64,000 nt of DNA from Methylopila turkensis (GCF_027922325.1 NZ_BSFL01000003.1:868001-932000), one strand, 5' to 3'. Positions 17,194-29,596 are shown, counted from the stretch's first letter. A program made the numbers and translations. The notes: generated by a model from the sequence alone, not told the origin.

Positions 17194-18735
17194 TCACCCC
17201 TCGTAGGTCGCCGGCAGTCCATCCAGAAACCGCGCCGCGTCCGCGCGGATCTCGTCGACGCGCTCCCGAGGCATCCGGGACAGGTTGCGGTAGGGCATGG
17301 CGAGGCGCGGGTTGCGTCCGAGCGTTGCTTCGTTCCGGATGAGAAAGTCCCAGTACAAATAATTGAACGGGCATGCGTCGTCGCCCGTCTTCGCCTTCAC
17401 GTCGTAGCGGCAGCTTTTGCAGTAGTCCGACATGCGGTCGATGTAGGCCCCCGACGCGGCGTAGGGTTTTGAAGCCAGCATGCCGCCGTCGGCGAACAGC
17501 GCCATGCCCTGCACGTTCGGCAGCTCCACCCACTCGTAGGCGTCGGCGTAGACCAGCAGATACCAGTCCTGCACCTCCCGCGGGCGGAAACCGCCGAGCA
17601 GCGCGAAGTTGCCGAGCACCATCAGGCGCTGGATGTGGTGGGCGTAGGCGTGGTCGCGGGTGTCGCCGACGCACTGCGCGAGGCAGTTCAGGTCGGTCTC
17701 GGCGGTCCAGTAGAGGTCGGGAAGCTTCCGCTCGGCGCCGAGCGCGTTGGCGTCGCGGTACTCCGGCATCTTCAGCCAGTAGACGCCGCGGACATACTCC
17801 CGCCAACCGAGGATCTGGCGGACGAAGCCCTCGACCGCATTCAGCGGGGCGGCGCCCGCCTCATAGGCTGCGACGGCGGCGTCGCAGACCTCGCGCGCCG
17901 TCAGCAGGCCGGCGTTGAGGTAGGGCGAGACGACGCCGTGGAACAGGAAGGGCTCTCCGGCCTTCATGGCGTCCTGGTAGTCCCCGAAGCGCGGCAGGGC
18001 TTCGCGCACGAAGGCGTCGAGCGCCTCCAGCGCCTGCGCCCGGGTCCAGCCCCAGCCGTAATGGTCGAGTGTCCCGAAATTGCGGGGGAAGCGCGCCTCC
18101 ACCAGCGCCATGACTTCGCGCACCGTCGCGTCGGGCGCGAAGCGCGCGCGCCGCGGCGGCGTCACGCCCTTCGGCAGGCTTTTGCGGTTCTCGACGTCGT
18201 AGTTCCACTGGCCGCCCTCGGGCGCATCGCCGTCCATCAGCAGGCCGGTCTCCTTCCGCATTTCGCGGTAGAAGAACTCCATGCGCAGGCCCTTGCGGCC
18301 GTGCGCCCAGGCCTCGAACCGGGCGCGTGAGCACAGGAAGCGGTCGTCCTCGCGGATGACGACGTCGACGTCGAACTCTTCGCGCCAGTCCTGCATCATC
18401 TCGAGCACGCGCCACTCGCCGGGCTCGGTCAGCGTGAGCCGGTCGCAGCCGTGGCGCTCCAGCGCGCGCTTGACCTCGCCGCCGAGCGAGCCGGCGTTAT
18501 CGGGGTCGTCGAGGGCGACGTAGTCCACGGTGACGCCTTCGCCCCGCAGTTCCTCCGCGAAGGCGCGCATCGCGGCGAACAGGAAGACGAGCTTCTGCTT
18601 GTGATGGCCGACGTAGGTCGCCTCCTCCATCACCTCGGCCATGAGCACGACGTCGCGCTCGGCGTCGAGGTCCTTGAGCGAGGCGATTTCGCGGGTGAGC
18701 TGGTCGGCGAGGATCAGGCGGAGTGTTTTGGCCAC
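17194..18735 (-). CDS. Cryptochrome/photolyase-related FeS-BCP protein (PhrB-like)
   Basis: A 513-residue flavoprotein of the bacterial (6-4) photolyase / iron-sulfur cryptochrome family. It starts with the N-terminal RLILADQLTREIASL and EVMEEATYVGHHKQKLVF characteristic of this group. Internal family blocks include SPYLNAGLLT, WREYVRGVYW, HHIQRLMVLGNFALL and YVWVELPNVQGMALF-like sequence (written YEWVELPNVQG here). Four cysteines for a 4Fe-4S cluster are present: one in NCLAQC upstream and DYCKSCRYDVK...DACPFNYLYWDF near residues 437-460. It repairs (6-4) photoproducts using blue light or acts as a photosensor. It sits between a true and a decayed copy of the carboxylase 3' end. Confidence 0.9.
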   Translation of the reverse strand: MAKTLRLILADQLTREIASLKDLDAERDVVLMAEVMEEATYVGHHKQKLVFLFAAMRAFAEELRGEGVTVDYVALDDPDNAGSLGGEVKRALERHGCDRLTLTEPGEWRVLEMMQDWREEFDVDVVIREDDRFLCSRARFEAWAHGRKGLRMEFFYREMRKETGLLMDGDAPEGGQWNYDVENRKSLPKGVTPPRRARFAPDATVREVMALVEARFPRNFGTLDHYGWGWTRAQALEALDAFVREALPRFGDYQDAMKAGEPFLFHGVVSPYLNAGLLTAREVCDAAVAAYEAGAAPLNAVEGFVRQILGWREYVRGVYWLKMPEYRDANALGAERKLPDLYWTAETDLNCLAQCVGDTRDHAYAHHIQRLMVLGNFALLGGFRPREVQDWYLLVYADAYEWVELPNVQGMALFADGGMLASKPYAASGAYIDRMSDYCKSCRYDVKAKTGDDACPFNYLYWDFLIRNEATLGRNPRLAMPYRNLSRMPRERVDEIRADAARFLDGLPATYEG

Positions 18736-18831
18736 GCCGGAGTTACGCGTCGGCGACGGCGGCGGTTCGGCCCAAGGCGTCGAGACTTCGGCCGACCGCT
18801 CGGAAGAGCGGCGACGATCAAGAGGCCCGGC

Positions 18832-20850
<2,019 letters not shown>

Positions 20851-20953
20851 GGAGGGAGGGCTCCCGGAACCGGCAGGGGCGTGAACTCTTGAACGCTTTT
20901 AGGCGCCGCAGCGCAGCGCGTCCATTAACCGAAGGACGACGCCTGAGGCCTCT

Positions 20954-22276
20954 TCACGCGCCGAAAACATGCTGCGCCGCGAGACCGTACGGGTAAGGCG
21001 GCAGGCGCGGCCGCGGCTTGCGCGCAGGCCCCGCCGCGGTCGCCTCGATCTCGTCGCAGAGCCGCGCGACGGCGTCCGCGCCCTCGCAGGCGGCCGCCGT
21101 CTCGGCGCAGCGCCGGGCGATCTCCGGCGACGACAGCGCGACCCGCAGGGCCGCCGCGAGACGGCGCCTTTCGAGCGGGCCGGACCGGAGCCACAGGCCG
21201 CAGCCGAGCCGCGCCACGCGCGCGGCGTGGTCGAACTGGTCGAAGGCGAGCGGGGCCACGATCTGCGGCGCGCCGGCGGCGAAGGCGTGCGCGGTCGTGC
21301 CCACCCCGCCGTGATGGACCAGCGCCGCGGCGCGCCCGAGAACCGCGCCGAGCGGCGCGTAAGGCGCGACGAAGGTGGAGGCTGCGGCCCGCGCCGGCAC
21401 GACGACCGGCGCGCGCGACAGCACGAGGCAGCGCCGGCCGATGTCGGCGCAGGCCTGGACGGCCGCGGCGTAGAGCGCTTCGGTGCGGCGCCGGGTCGAG
21501 CCGAAGGTGACCACCACCGGCGGATCGCCCGCGTCGAGGAAGGCGGCGAGCGCGGGATCGACCCCTTCAGTCTCCCCACCGAACTCGCTTGCGGCGGGAA
21601 AGTCGAACTGCACCGACTGCGCGGGCCAGTCGGCTTGCGCGGCCTGAAACCAGGGCGGAAACATCGCCACGACCTTCTGGGGTGAGTTCCACCAGTGGCG
21701 CAGCCGCTTGACGCGCTTGAGCTCCAGCCGCTCACGGACGGCGTTCAGGGACGGCAGCGCCACCGGATCGATCACAAGCCGGTCGGCGCCGATCTGCACC
21801 TTCCACACGAGCTTCTCCGGCAGCCAGCGCGGCGTCGGAAAGCCCGGCATGCGGACGGGATCGTGCCGGGTCTGAAACGCCATCGGCGACAGATGCACGG
21901 TGACGAGATGGCCGCCGAGCGCCTCGAACGCGAGCCGGGCGCCGATCGCGAGCGTGGAGGCGACCAGCACAGGCCGGCGGCCTTCGGCGCGCTTCTCGAC
22001 GAAACCGTAGATCCGGTCGAGGCCGAGCGGCAGCGCCTTGAACATCCGGCGCGCTCCGATCAGCGGGCGCCACAGCGAAGGGTCGGAGAAAACCAGCTCA
22101 TACTCGTGAGCCGAGATCACCGCTTCGAAGTCCAGCCCCGAGCGCCGGGCCGCCGCCTCGAACGGCGCAGGCGCCGCGAGCGTGACCTCATGGCCGCGCC
22201 GGCGCAGCTCCGCCCCCGCCGCGATGAACGGCAGCACGTCCCCGGTCGTGCCTATGGCCGCGATCAGAACCTGCAT
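20954..22276 (-). CDS. GT1 (UGT-like) glycosyltransferase
   Basis: A 440-residue GT-B enzyme of the nucleotide-disphosphate-sugar glycosyltransferase family that includes sterol, macrolide and rhamnolipid transferases. The N terminus MQVLIAAIGTTGDVLPFIAAG is the typical Rossmann strand and glycine-rich loop, with ELRRRGHEVTLAAP next. The C-terminal donor signature LVHHGGVGTTAHAFAAGAPQ followed by PLAFDQFDHAARV is the UGT/MGT box. The acceptor cannot be inferred; lipids or carotenoids are common for this family. It lies 10 bases downstream of the membrane hydrolase gene, so the pair are likely co-transcribed. Confidence 0.88.
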   Translation of the reverse strand: MQVLIAAIGTTGDVLPFIAAGAELRRRGHEVTLAAPAPFEAAARRSGLDFEAVISAHEYELVFSDPSLWRPLIGARRMFKALPLGLDRIYGFVEKRAEGRRPVLVASTLAIGARLAFEALGGHLVTVHLSPMAFQTRHDPVRMPGFPTPRWLPEKLVWKVQIGADRLVIDPVALPSLNAVRERLELKRVKRLRHWWNSPQKVVAMFPPWFQAAQADWPAQSVQFDFPAASEFGGETEGVDPALAAFLDAGDPPVVVTFGSTRRRTEALYAAAVQACADIGRRCLVLSRAPVVVPARAAASTFVAPYAPLGAVLGRAAALVHHGGVGTTAHAFAAGAPQIVAPLAFDQFDHAARVARLGCGLWLRSGPLERRRLAAALRVALSSPEIARRCAETAAACEGADAVARLCDEIEATAAGPARKPRPRLPPYPYGLAAQHVFGA

Positions 22277-22286
22277 CGGCCGGCGG

Positions 22287-23681
22287 TCAGCCGCGGCTCC
22301 AGAGTTTCCGCCACGCCGACCTGCGCTCGGGCGCGCCGGGTTCGGGCAACGGCTTGAGGAAGGCGGGCCGCGGCAAGGGCGGCGGGGCGGCGCCGGGCAA
22401 GGGCGACATCAGCGAGCGGTCCTCGGTGCGCGCGAACTGGCTGCGCGCGCTCCAGGCGCCCAGCAGCAGGGAAAAGTAATCGTACGGTCCGCGGATCTCG
22501 TTCGCCATGACGAACTGATGATGCAGGCGGAAAAGCCGGAAGCCGCGGCGCAGGTCGCGGATGGTCTCCTCGGTCTTCATCTTCGACAGGTAGACCCGCC
22601 GGAAGACCGGGTTGGGCCGGTCCCGCGGCACGTCGAGCTTCAGCTCCGTCACCGGGTCGCGGTGGGGAAAGTTGAGCGCGTCCCAGGGCGCCGCCACCTC
22701 GCCCCAGAACAGGGAGGGCTCGACCGCGAGCCGCGCGATGCGCGTCCTGAGCCAGCCGGCGGCGGGGTGCAGAGCGACCAGCAGCTCGGTCGCGCCGGCC
22801 GTGAGCAACGCTAGCCGCGGCCCCTTCCGTCCCACCTCCGGATCGGCCTCGAACGCCCGCGCGAGCGCGTCGATCGCGAGAAACGAGCCGCTGGAATGGC
22901 CGACGACGAGGATTTCGTCGGCGTCGTTCAGCGCGACAAGCGCGCGGATCCGGTCGGCGAAGGCGTCGACGCGCTTGTGCAGCGTGCGCTCGGCGCGCCG
23001 CGCGTATCGCAGTTGCGAGCGGCCGTCGTCCATCAGGTGCACGACGAAGCTCCCGCTGCGGCGCAGCAGATGCAGCAGCCCGACGGCGCCGAGGGCGAAG
23101 GCGCCGACGCCCACCGCCAAGCCGATCTCGTACGCCACGTCGAGCGCAACGAAGAGCGACGCCACCGCCACGCCCTTCAGCGCCGCAAGCGCGACCGCGA
23201 GGCAGACTACGACGACCGGGTAGGCCCATGCGAGCGCGTAACGCGGCGCGGCGCGGCTCACGCGCGGGATCAGGCCGGAGAAGATGCCTTCGAGGATCGT
23301 GCCGGCGCCGTAGAACAGCTTGAGCGCCAGCGGCTGCGCGAAGTCGCGCGCCACGATGTCGTCCCAGCGCAGCGTCTCGTAAGTGACGTCCACATGGACG
23401 CCCTCGCCGGTCAGCGTGATGGGCCAGCTCGCGCTGGGCGTCTCGGGATGATGGGTCACCTCGCGGCCCACGTCGACGCGCGCGTCCCAGAGCCGCGCGA
23501 ACCGCCGGACGTCGAGCCGCAGCAGCATCTGCTGCTGCTCCGGCGACTGCGGCATGTAGCCGGCGACGTACAGGACGCGCCGCCGCCGCACCTCTTGGCC
23601 GTCCGCCCCGGCCCCGACCTCGCGCGCCGGCCCGAAGGCGTCGCCTCCGCCGATCGCGCCGGTCGTCTCGTCCTGACGCAT
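22287..23681 (-). CDS. Membrane-anchored alpha/beta-hydrolase-like protein
   Basis: A 464-residue protein of unknown role. Two or three hydrophobic segments lie around residues 150-208 (YALAWAYPVVVVCLAVALAAL, then VAVASLFVALDVAYEIGLAVG and GVGAFALGAVGLLHLL). A cytosolic hydrolase-like region follows with the nucleophile elbow VVGHSSGS, Ser263. Upstream, RVLYVAGYMPQSPEQQ could be the first strand of the hydrolase fold. The C-terminal stretch is proline-rich. I recognise no named family. It is translated in tandem with the GT1 gene (10-base gap) and lies between the two acyl-CoA carboxylase subunit genes, so a lipid-related substrate is plausible but unproven. Confidence 0.65.
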   Translation of the reverse strand: MRQDETTGAIGGGDAFGPAREVGAGADGQEVRRRRVLYVAGYMPQSPEQQQMLLRLDVRRFARLWDARVDVGREVTHHPETPSASWPITLTGEGVHVDVTYETLRWDDIVARDFAQPLALKLFYGAGTILEGIFSGLIPRVSRAAPRYALAWAYPVVVVCLAVALAALKGVAVASLFVALDVAYEIGLAVGVGAFALGAVGLLHLLRRSGSFVVHLMDDGRSQLRYARRAERTLHKRVDAFADRIRALVALNDADEILVVGHSSGSFLAIDALARAFEADPEVGRKGPRLALLTAGATELLVALHPAAGWLRTRIARLAVEPSLFWGEVAAPWDALNFPHRDPVTELKLDVPRDRPNPVFRRVYLSKMKTEETIRDLRRGFRLFRLHHQFVMANEIRGPYDYFSLLLGAWSARSQFARTEDRSLMSPLPGAAPPPLPRPAFLKPLPEPGAPERRSAWRKLWSRG

Positions 23682-23765
23682 GCGTCCTCGCCGTCTCCCG
23701 CGCCCCGCCGGGAGCTTAGAGGCTGTCAGGGACCATGGACAGGGTCTCGCGGCGCCGCGTCCACG

Positions 23766-25292
23766 TCAGAGCGGAATGTTGTCGTGCTTCTTCCAGGGGT
23801 TTTCGAGGCGCTTGCCGCGCAGCATCGCGAGCGCGCGCGCCACGCGCCGGCGGGTCGAGCGCGGCTTGATGACCTCGTCGATGTAGCCGCGCTCGGCCGC
23901 GACGAAGGGCGTGAGGAAATGGTCCTCGTACTCCTTGGTCTTGGCCGCGATGCCCTCCGCGTCGGCGCCGCGGAAGATGATCTCGACCGCGCCCTTCGCG
24001 CCCATGACCGCGATCTGGGCCGACGGCCAGGCGTAGTTCACGTCGCCGCGCAGATGCTTCGACGCCATGACGTCGTAGGCGCCGCCGAACGCCTTGCGGG
24101 TGATGACGGTGACCTTCGGCACGGTCGCCTCGGCGTAGGCGAACAGCAGCTTGGCACCGTGCTTGATCAAGCCGCCGTACTCCTGCGCCGTTCCCGGCAG
24201 GAAGCCCGGCACGTCCACGAAGGTGACGATCGGGATCTCGAAGCAGTCGCAGAACCGCACGAAGCGCGCCGCCTTGCGGGAGGCGTCCGAGTCCAGCACC
24301 CCGGCGAGCACCATCGGCTGGTTCGCGACGAATCCGACCGTGCGGCCCTCCATGCGGCCGAAGCCGACCACGATGTTCTTCGCGAAATCGGCCTGGATCT
24401 CGAAGAAGTCGCCCTCGTCGACCGTCTTCAGGATCAGCTCCTTGATGTCGTAGGGCTTGTTCGGATTGTCCGGGATCAGCGTGTCGAGCGACGGATCGTA
24501 GCGGTCCGGATCGTCGAAGGACGGCCATTCCGGCGCGCCGTCGCGGTTGTTGCCGGGCAGGAAGTCCATCAGCCGCCGCATCTCGATCAGCGCGTCGACG
24601 TCGTTGTCGTAAGCCCCGTCGGCGATCGAGGACTTGGTGGTGTGGACCTTGGCGCCGCCGAGTTCCTCGGCCGTCACGGTCTCGTTGGTGACGGTCTTCA
24701 CTACGTCGGGGCCGGTGACGAACATGTAGGAGCGGTCGCGCACCATGAAGATGAAGTCAGTCATCGCCGGCGAATAGACGTCGCCGCCCGCGCAGGGGCC
24801 CATGATGACGGAGATCTGCGGGATGACGCCGGAGGCCAGCACGTTGCGCTGAAACACCTCGCCATAGCCGCCGAGCGCCGCGACGCCCTCCTGAATGCGC
24901 GCGCCGCCGGCGTCGAACAGGCCGATGATCGGCGCCCGGTTGCGGATCGCCATGTCCTGGATCTTGATGATCTTCTGGGCGTGGGTCTCGCTGAGCGAGC
25001 CCCCGAACACGGTGAAGTCCTTCGCGAAGACGAACACCTTGCGGCCGTTGACCGTGCCCCAGCCGGTGACGACGCCGTCGCCGGGGATTTTCTGCTTCTC
25101 CATGCCGAAGTCGTTCGAGCGGTGTTCGACGAACATGTCGTACTCTTCGAACGAGCCCGGATCGAGGAACACCTCCAGCCGCTCGCGGGCGGTGAGCTTG
25201 CCGCGGGCGTGCTGGGCGTCGATGCGCTTCTGCCCGCCGCCGGCGCGCGCAGTGGCCCGGCGCTGCTCGAGCTCGTCCAGAATGTGCTTCAT
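23766..25292 (-). CDS. pccB: Acyl-CoA (propionyl-CoA) carboxylase beta subunit
   Basis: A 508-residue carboxyltransferase with two crotonase-like domains. N-terminal blocks [34 protein letters not shown] and the acyl-CoA oxyanion-hole region [23 protein letters not shown] are followed by [18 protein letters not shown]-terminal blocks are [17 protein letters not shown] and [18 protein letters not shown]. It moves the carboxyl from biotin of the alpha subunit to propionyl-CoA. The start is the ATG at 25292 ([12 protein letters not shown]), where conserved sequence begins; the open frame extends 112 codons further upstream but reads as low-quality arginine-rich sequence. Confidence 0.96.
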   Translation of the reverse strand: MKHILDELEQRRATARAGGGQKRIDAQHARGKLTARERLEVFLDPGSFEEYDMFVEHRSNDFGMEKQKIPGDGVVTGWGTVNGRKVFVFAKDFTVFGGSLSETHAQKIIKIQDMAIRNRAPIIGLFDAGGARIQEGVAALGGYGEVFQRNVLASGVIPQISVIMGPCAGGDVYSPAMTDFIFMVRDRSYMFVTGPDVVKTVTNETVTAEELGGAKVHTTKSSIADGAYDNDVDALIEMRRLMDFLPGNNRDGAPEWPSFDDPDRYDPSLDTLIPDNPNKPYDIKELILKTVDEGDFFEIQADFAKNIVVGFGRMEGRTVGFVANQPMVLAGVLDSDASRKAARFVRFCDCFEIPIVTFVDVPGFLPGTAQEYGGLIKHGAKLLFAYAEATVPKVTVITRKAFGGAYDVMASKHLRGDVNYAWPSAQIAVMGAKGAVEIIFRGADAEGIAAKTKEYEDHFLTPFVAAERGYIDEVIKPRSTRRRVARALAMLRGKRLENPWKKHDNIPL

Positions 25293-25536
25293 GTCCTCGG
25301 CCTGCCATCGCTTGGAGAGGGATCCCGAGGCCGAGGGGTAACGCGCGTTTTGCGGCGCCGCAACGCCGACGAAGGGCGATGCGGCGAGCGTCCGGCGCTT
25401 GGCAAGCGCCCGTTTAGGCTCTCCCAAATGTGAGCCGAGACGACGACTCCCGCCACGCCCGCGCGCATTGTACGAGCGCGCGCTGCGTCCTAACGTTGCG
25501 CCCCCGGCCGGCGGAAGGTCGCCGGCGAAGGGACGC

Positions 25537-26844
25537 ATGGTCGAGCGCATCGAGATCTTTTCCGGCAGGGACGTCGCGGTCGTCGGAGCGTTGCACGACG
25601 GCGCCCGCGAGGTGGTGATCACCTTCACGCCGCATGCGGACGGCCCGCGCCAGCCGGGCTACGCCGACAAGCTGCTCGACAAGCACGGCGTCTCGGCGAT
25701 CCATTTCATCCATCGCGACACGCATTGGTGGCAGACCCCGGAGATGGCTTCAGCCGTAGCCGCGGTCGACGCGCTCGATCTCCGGAGCCACTTCACCAGC
25801 GTCGTAACCTACGGCTCCAGCATGGGCGGCCATGGCGCCCTGCTGTTCGCCAAGGCTCTCAAGGCCGACCGCACGCTCGCGATCTCGCCGCAGTTCGCGG
25901 TCGGCGGGCGCAACGCCGGCTGGAAGAAGCAGTGGAAGGTGAGCCCCGAGCTCTATCGCTACGAGGACGTCCGCTCCGAGACCGCGCGCACGACGATCCT
26001 GTTCGATCCGCGCTACCCCTTCGACCGCGCGCATGCGGAGGCCTTCATGGCCGTCGCACCGGTCGAGACGGTGCACGTGCCGTTCGCCGCGCACGACGTC
26101 TCGGCCGCCCTCGCCGAGATCGGGCTGCTGTCGGGCTTCGTGCTGGATTTCGTCGCGGGCCGCGAGGATCTCGACGCCTTGCGCCGCGCCATCAAGGCGC
26201 GGCGGCGGGACAGCCTGGTCTGCCTCAACGGCCTGCTGCATCGACTGGAGCGGCGATCCCAGAACGGCCGGATGCTCGCGGGCGTGCGGGAGCAGACCGT
26301 CCGCCTGTTCCTCAGCTACCTCGAGGACGGGCGGAAGATGCATCTCAAGCGGGTGATGCAGACGGTGGTCGCGCCGCATCTCGAACACCTCGCCGCCCAG
26401 GGCGACCGCGCCGGCGGCGTCGCGATCGCGGAGCGGCTCTGCGACATCTACCCGAAGTCCCTCGAGATCGCCGCGCTCCTGTCGGACCAGCTCGCGGCCG
26501 ACGGCCGTATGGGCGACGCCTATCAGACCTTGTTCCGCTGCTTCCGGCGCAACAAGAGCAGCGGCCCGTGCGCCCTCGCCGCCTGCGGCGCCGCGCTTCA
26601 GGCGGGGCTGGAGCCCGAGGCCCAGCGCCTGCTCGCGAAGGCGCTGGAGCTGCCGCGCCAGGACGCCAACAGTTGGCTGCGCTTCCTGCGGGTTTGGCAC
26701 GACCGCGTGCCGCATGAGCTCGCGGTGCGCGGCTACAAGATCGCCGCGGCGCTCGAACCGGAGCACAAGAACCTCAAGCGCGTGGGCAGACTGATCAAGG
26801 CGTCGCCCGGCAGGCCCTGGCGGCTGTTCGGCTTCGGGAGGTAA
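25537..26844 (+). CDS. Alpha/beta-hydrolase-like protein with helical repeat tail
   Basis: A 435-residue soluble protein. Residues 1-220 resemble a small alpha/beta hydrolase: [24 protein letters not shown], then a nucleophile elbow [15 protein letters not shown] with Ser95, and a late His in VPFAAHDVS. Residues 270-430 are helical and look like degenerate TPR repeats ([23 protein letters not shown]). I do not know a named family. Similar two-part proteins occur beside capsule or surface-glycan loci, but here the neighbours are unrelated. The ATG at 25537 is preceded by AAGGGA and is preferred over the upstream extension of the frame. Confidence 0.68.
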   Translation: MVERIEIFSGRDVAVVGALHDGAREVVITFTPHADGPRQPGYADKLLDKHGVSAIHFIHRDTHWWQTPEMASAVAAVDALDLRSHFTSVVTYGSSMGGHGALLFAKALKADRTLAISPQFAVGGRNAGWKKQWKVSPELYRYEDVRSETARTTILFDPRYPFDRAHAEAFMAVAPVETVHVPFAAHDVSAALAEIGLLSGFVLDFVAGREDLDALRRAIKARRRDSLVCLNGLLHRLERRSQNGRMLAGVREQTVRLFLSYLEDGRKMHLKRVMQTVVAPHLEHLAAQGDRAGGVAIAERLCDIYPKSLEIAALLSDQLAADGRMGDAYQTLFRCFRRNKSSGPCALAACGAALQAGLEPEAQRLLAKALELPRQDANSWLRFLRVWHDRVPHELAVRGYKIAAALEPEHKNLKRVGRLIKASPGRPWRLFGFGR

Positions 26845-26857
26845 GCGTCACGGGGGT

Positions 26858-27577
26858 CTAGGCTCCGCGCGCGACGAGCTCCGCCATCAGCGCGGCGGCG
26901 CGCATCTCCAGCCATCGCGCGTCCCGGCGGGCCTGCGCCTCGTCATCCTGCCCCCAGAGCTCGACGTTCCAGTCCTCGTCCACATGGGCGGCGGACCACG
27001 CCTCCTCGACCGTATGCGCGCCGCGCAGCACCCCGAGCGCGAGCAGCGCCGAGCCGGTCAGCGTCGTCATCGTGTGCAGCGCCGCCAGCGTGAAGACGTC
27101 GTCATGGCGTCGGACCGCGCGCCGGACCGCCTCGATCGTCTCGTCGTTCTGGTCGACGAACATCACGCCTTCGGCCAGCACGAACCGCGCGCCAAGCTCG
27201 TCGCGGGCGAAGGCGAGAATTGGGTCCCAGCTCAGCCGCTGCCGCTCGACCAGACGCTCGGGGCCGTCGGCGCGGTAGCAGACGAGGTCGCTGCCGGCAT
27301 ATTTCACGACGTCCTCCGCGACCTCGCTCCGCGCCCGGGCGACGCCGTCGATCGCGGCGTTGGCGAGACGCGTCAGCGGCATGGTCGCGGGATCGATGAC
27401 CGCGACCTGCGCGGCCCATTCGGCGGCGACGGCGTCGGCGAGCGCGGAGGTCGGCAGCGCAAGCGGCGCGCGGGCCGGCGTCACAACCGCCTTGCCGTCG
27501 AGGGCGACCACGAAGCCGTCCTCGCGCTCCAGCACGCCGGCGACGTCGTAGAACCTTTTGGGAAGCGGGGCGCTCAC
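26858..27577 (-). CDS. ATP12-family F1-ATPase assembly chaperone
   Basis: A 239-residue protein of the ATP12 family, known in mitochondria for holding the F1 alpha subunit during assembly and present in most Alphaproteobacteria. Family marks are KRFYDVAGV near the start, FVVALDGKAVVTPAR, EWAAQVAVIDPATMPLTRLANAAID, and the C-terminal LTGSALLALGVLRGAHTVEEAW and AHVDEDWNVELWGQDDEA. The start is a GTG at 27577, overlapping the stop of the upstream HAD gene by four bases (GTGA), so the pair are translationally coupled, as is usual for these two genes. Confidence 0.92.
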   Translation of the reverse strand: MSAPLPKRFYDVAGVLEREDGFVVALDGKAVVTPARAPLALPTSALADAVAAEWAAQVAVIDPATMPLTRLANAAIDGVARARSEVAEDVVKYAGSDLVCYRADGPERLVERQRLSWDPILAFARDELGARFVLAEGVMFVDQNDETIEAVRRAVRRHDDVFTLAALHTMTTLTGSALLALGVLRGAHTVEEAWSAAHVDEDWNVELWGQDDEAQARRDARWLEMRAAALMAELVARGA

Positions 27578-28245
27578 GCTGTGGCCTCGGTCTGCGGCGG
27601 CGACAGCGCCGGAATAAGCTCGTCGAAGCGGGACAGCACCGTCTGCGCGCCGGCCGCCGCCAGCCGCTCCGGAGGGTGGTAGCCCCAGGCGACGCCGATG
27701 GCCCGCGCGCCGGCCGCCCGGGCCATCTGCATGTCGAAGGTCGTGTCCCCGATCATGACGGTCTCCTCGGGCGTGACGCCCGCTTCCGCGCAGGCCAGCA
27801 GAAGCATGCCGGGATGCGGCTTCGACGGCGCGTCGTCGGCCGACTGGGTGGTCGCGAAGACGCCGTGAAAGCCGAAGGTGTCGATGAAGCGCTCCACGCC
27901 GCGTCGCGAATTGCCAGTGGCGAGGCCGAGCAGCACGTCGCCCCGGGCCGCGAGCGCCGCGATCGCCTCGCGCGCCCCGGGATAGAGCGGATCGGCCCTG
28001 GGCGCCGCCGTCCGGGCGCGATTGAACGCCGCCTTGTAGGCGTCGCCGATGGCGGCGACGGGATGATCGACGCCGGAGGCGCTCAGCACGGCGACCGCCT
28101 CGGGCACGGACAGGCCGACGATGCCCAGAATCGCCTCCCGCGACGGCGCGGCGAGGCCGGCGCCGACATAGGCCTCCGTCATCGCGGCCACGATCGCATG
28201 CTGGCTGTCGACCAGCGTGCCGTCGACGTCGAACACCACCAGCAT
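27574..28245 (-). CDS. HAD-superfamily phosphatase, phosphoglycolate-phosphatase-like
   Basis: A 223-residue HAD subfamily IA hydrolase. Motif I is LVVFDVDGTLVDS with nucleophile Asp6 and Asp8; motif II is GLATGNSRRG; motif III lies in SKPHPGMLLLA; motif IV is VMIGDTTFDMQMARAAG. The helical C1 cap sits between motifs I and II. The substrate is likely a small phosphoester, perhaps 2-phosphoglycolate, but this cannot be decided. The start is the ATG at 28245, five bases after AGGAGG, one of the best ribosome sites in the window. Confidence 0.9.
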   Translation of the reverse strand: MLVVFDVDGTLVDSQHAIVAAMTEAYVGAGLAAPSREAILGIVGLSVPEAVAVLSASGVDHPVAAIGDAYKAAFNRARTAAPRADPLYPGAREAIAALAARGDVLLGLATGNSRRGVERFIDTFGFHGVFATTQSADDAPSKPHPGMLLLACAEAGVTPEETVMIGDTTFDMQMARAAGARAIGVAWGYHPPERLAAAGAQTVLSRFDELIPALSPPQTEATA

Positions 28246-28377
28246 CCGGTCCTCCTGCCAGGTCGCGGCTGGAATACCTTCCACCGCCCGCGCCGCACAA
28301 GCCCGAAGCGGGCATGGCGGACCGACGGCCTCGCGCTATTGTGAGGGCGATCCGCCTCTCGAAAGAAGCATGCCGCG

Positions 28378-29580
28378 ATGACAAAGACCGCCGCTCCGCC
28401 GCCACAGACGGCCGCCGCCCCCGATCCGCTGACCGGGCGGCCGGCCGCGGCCTTCGCCGAACTCGTCACGCGCCTGCCGCTGGCGTTTCGGGACATGGAC
28501 CCGGAGGCGGAGAAACCGCTCCACGAGGACATCTCGGCTATCATCGCCACCGGCGACGGCGAGAGCCTGTGGATCGGCTGCGACGAGGGCGCGAGCCTCG
28601 AACGCCTGACCGCCGTGCGCGACGCCGCCGGCGCGATCACCGGCTACGACGGACACCGCCGTTTCGATCTGCACGACTATTTCGACTTCCCCAACGGCCG
28701 GACCGAAGAGGCCGACATCGAAGGGCTGTCGATTTCGGACGGCTACCTCTGGATCGTCGGGTCGCACAGCCTGAAGAGGAAGAAGCCCAAGCGCTCCGAC
28801 ACGCCCGAAGAGGCGCTCGAGCGGCTGACGGAGGTGAAGCGCGAGGCGAACCGCTTCCTGCTCGGCCGCATCCCCCTGGTCGCGGACGACCGTCCGGGCG
28901 TCCTCAAGCTCGCCGTCAAGGCGCCGAACATCGAGGGCGGCAAGCGCAAGCGACGCGCCGGATCGCTCGCCATCGGCGCGAAAAGCAGCCCGCTGTCGCG
29001 ACGGCTCGCTCGCGACGTCCATCTCGGCCCCTTCATGTCGACGCCGTCGAAGGACAACGGCTTCGACGTCGAGGGCCTCGCCGTGACGGGGAACCGGGCG
29101 TTCCTCGGCCTGCGCGGACCCGTGCTGCGGGGCTGGGCCACGATCGTGGAGATCGCGTTCAAGGCGACCCGGAAGGGCCGGCTCAAGCTGCAGCCCGTCG
29201 GCGAGAACGGGGAGCGGTTCGCGAAGCACTTTCTTGATCTCGATGGACTCGGGATCCGCTCGCTGATGATCGACGGCGAGGACTTCGTCATCCTCGCCGG
29301 CCCGACTATGGACCTCGACGGCCCGGTCCGTCTCTACCGCTGGCGCGGGGCGCTCGGCGCGCATGCGTCCACGGTCACGCCCCACGACGAGATCGAGCGC
29401 ATTTGCGATCTGCCGTTCGGCGACGGCTCCGATCACGCGGAAGGCGCGACTTCGGCGTCGCTGACGCCCGGCGGGCCGCGCAGGCTGATCGTCGCCTATG
29501 ACAGCCCGGCGGAGCCCCGCGTGCTGCCGGGCCGCAGGGGCGCGCTCGCGGACGTGTTCGACTGGCCGGGCGGATCGTGA
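28378..29580 (+). CDS. DUF3616 family protein
   Basis: A 400-residue protein with beta-rich repeats consistent with a propeller, matching my recollection of DUF3616: LHEDISAIIATGDGESLWIGCDEG, FDLHDYFDFPNGRTEEADIEGLSI, LWIVGSHSLKRKKPK and FDVEGLAVTGNRAFLGLRGPVLRGWATI. The recurrent E-G-L-(A/S)-(V/I) strands preceded by acidic residues suggest a calcium-dependent or esterase-like propeller. No signal peptide is evident; the N terminus is Ala/Pro-rich. It is divergent from the HAD gene with about 130 bases between. The biological function is unknown. Confidence 0.8.
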   Translation: MTKTAAPPPQTAAAPDPLTGRPAAAFAELVTRLPLAFRDMDPEAEKPLHEDISAIIATGDGESLWIGCDEGASLERLTAVRDAAGAITGYDGHRRFDLHDYFDFPNGRTEEADIEGLSISDGYLWIVGSHSLKRKKPKRSDTPEEALERLTEVKREANRFLLGRIPLVADDRPGVLKLAVKAPNIEGGKRKRRAGSLAIGAKSSPLSRRLARDVHLGPFMSTPSKDNGFDVEGLAVTGNRAFLGLRGPVLRGWATIVEIAFKATRKGRLKLQPVGENGERFAKHFLDLDGLGIRSLMIDGEDFVILAGPTMDLDGPVRLYRWRGALGAHASTVTPHDEIERICDLPFGDGSDHAEGATSASLTPGGPRRLIVAYDSPAEPRVLPGRRGALADVFDWPGGS

Positions 29581-29596
29581 CGCGGTCCTAAGCCGT

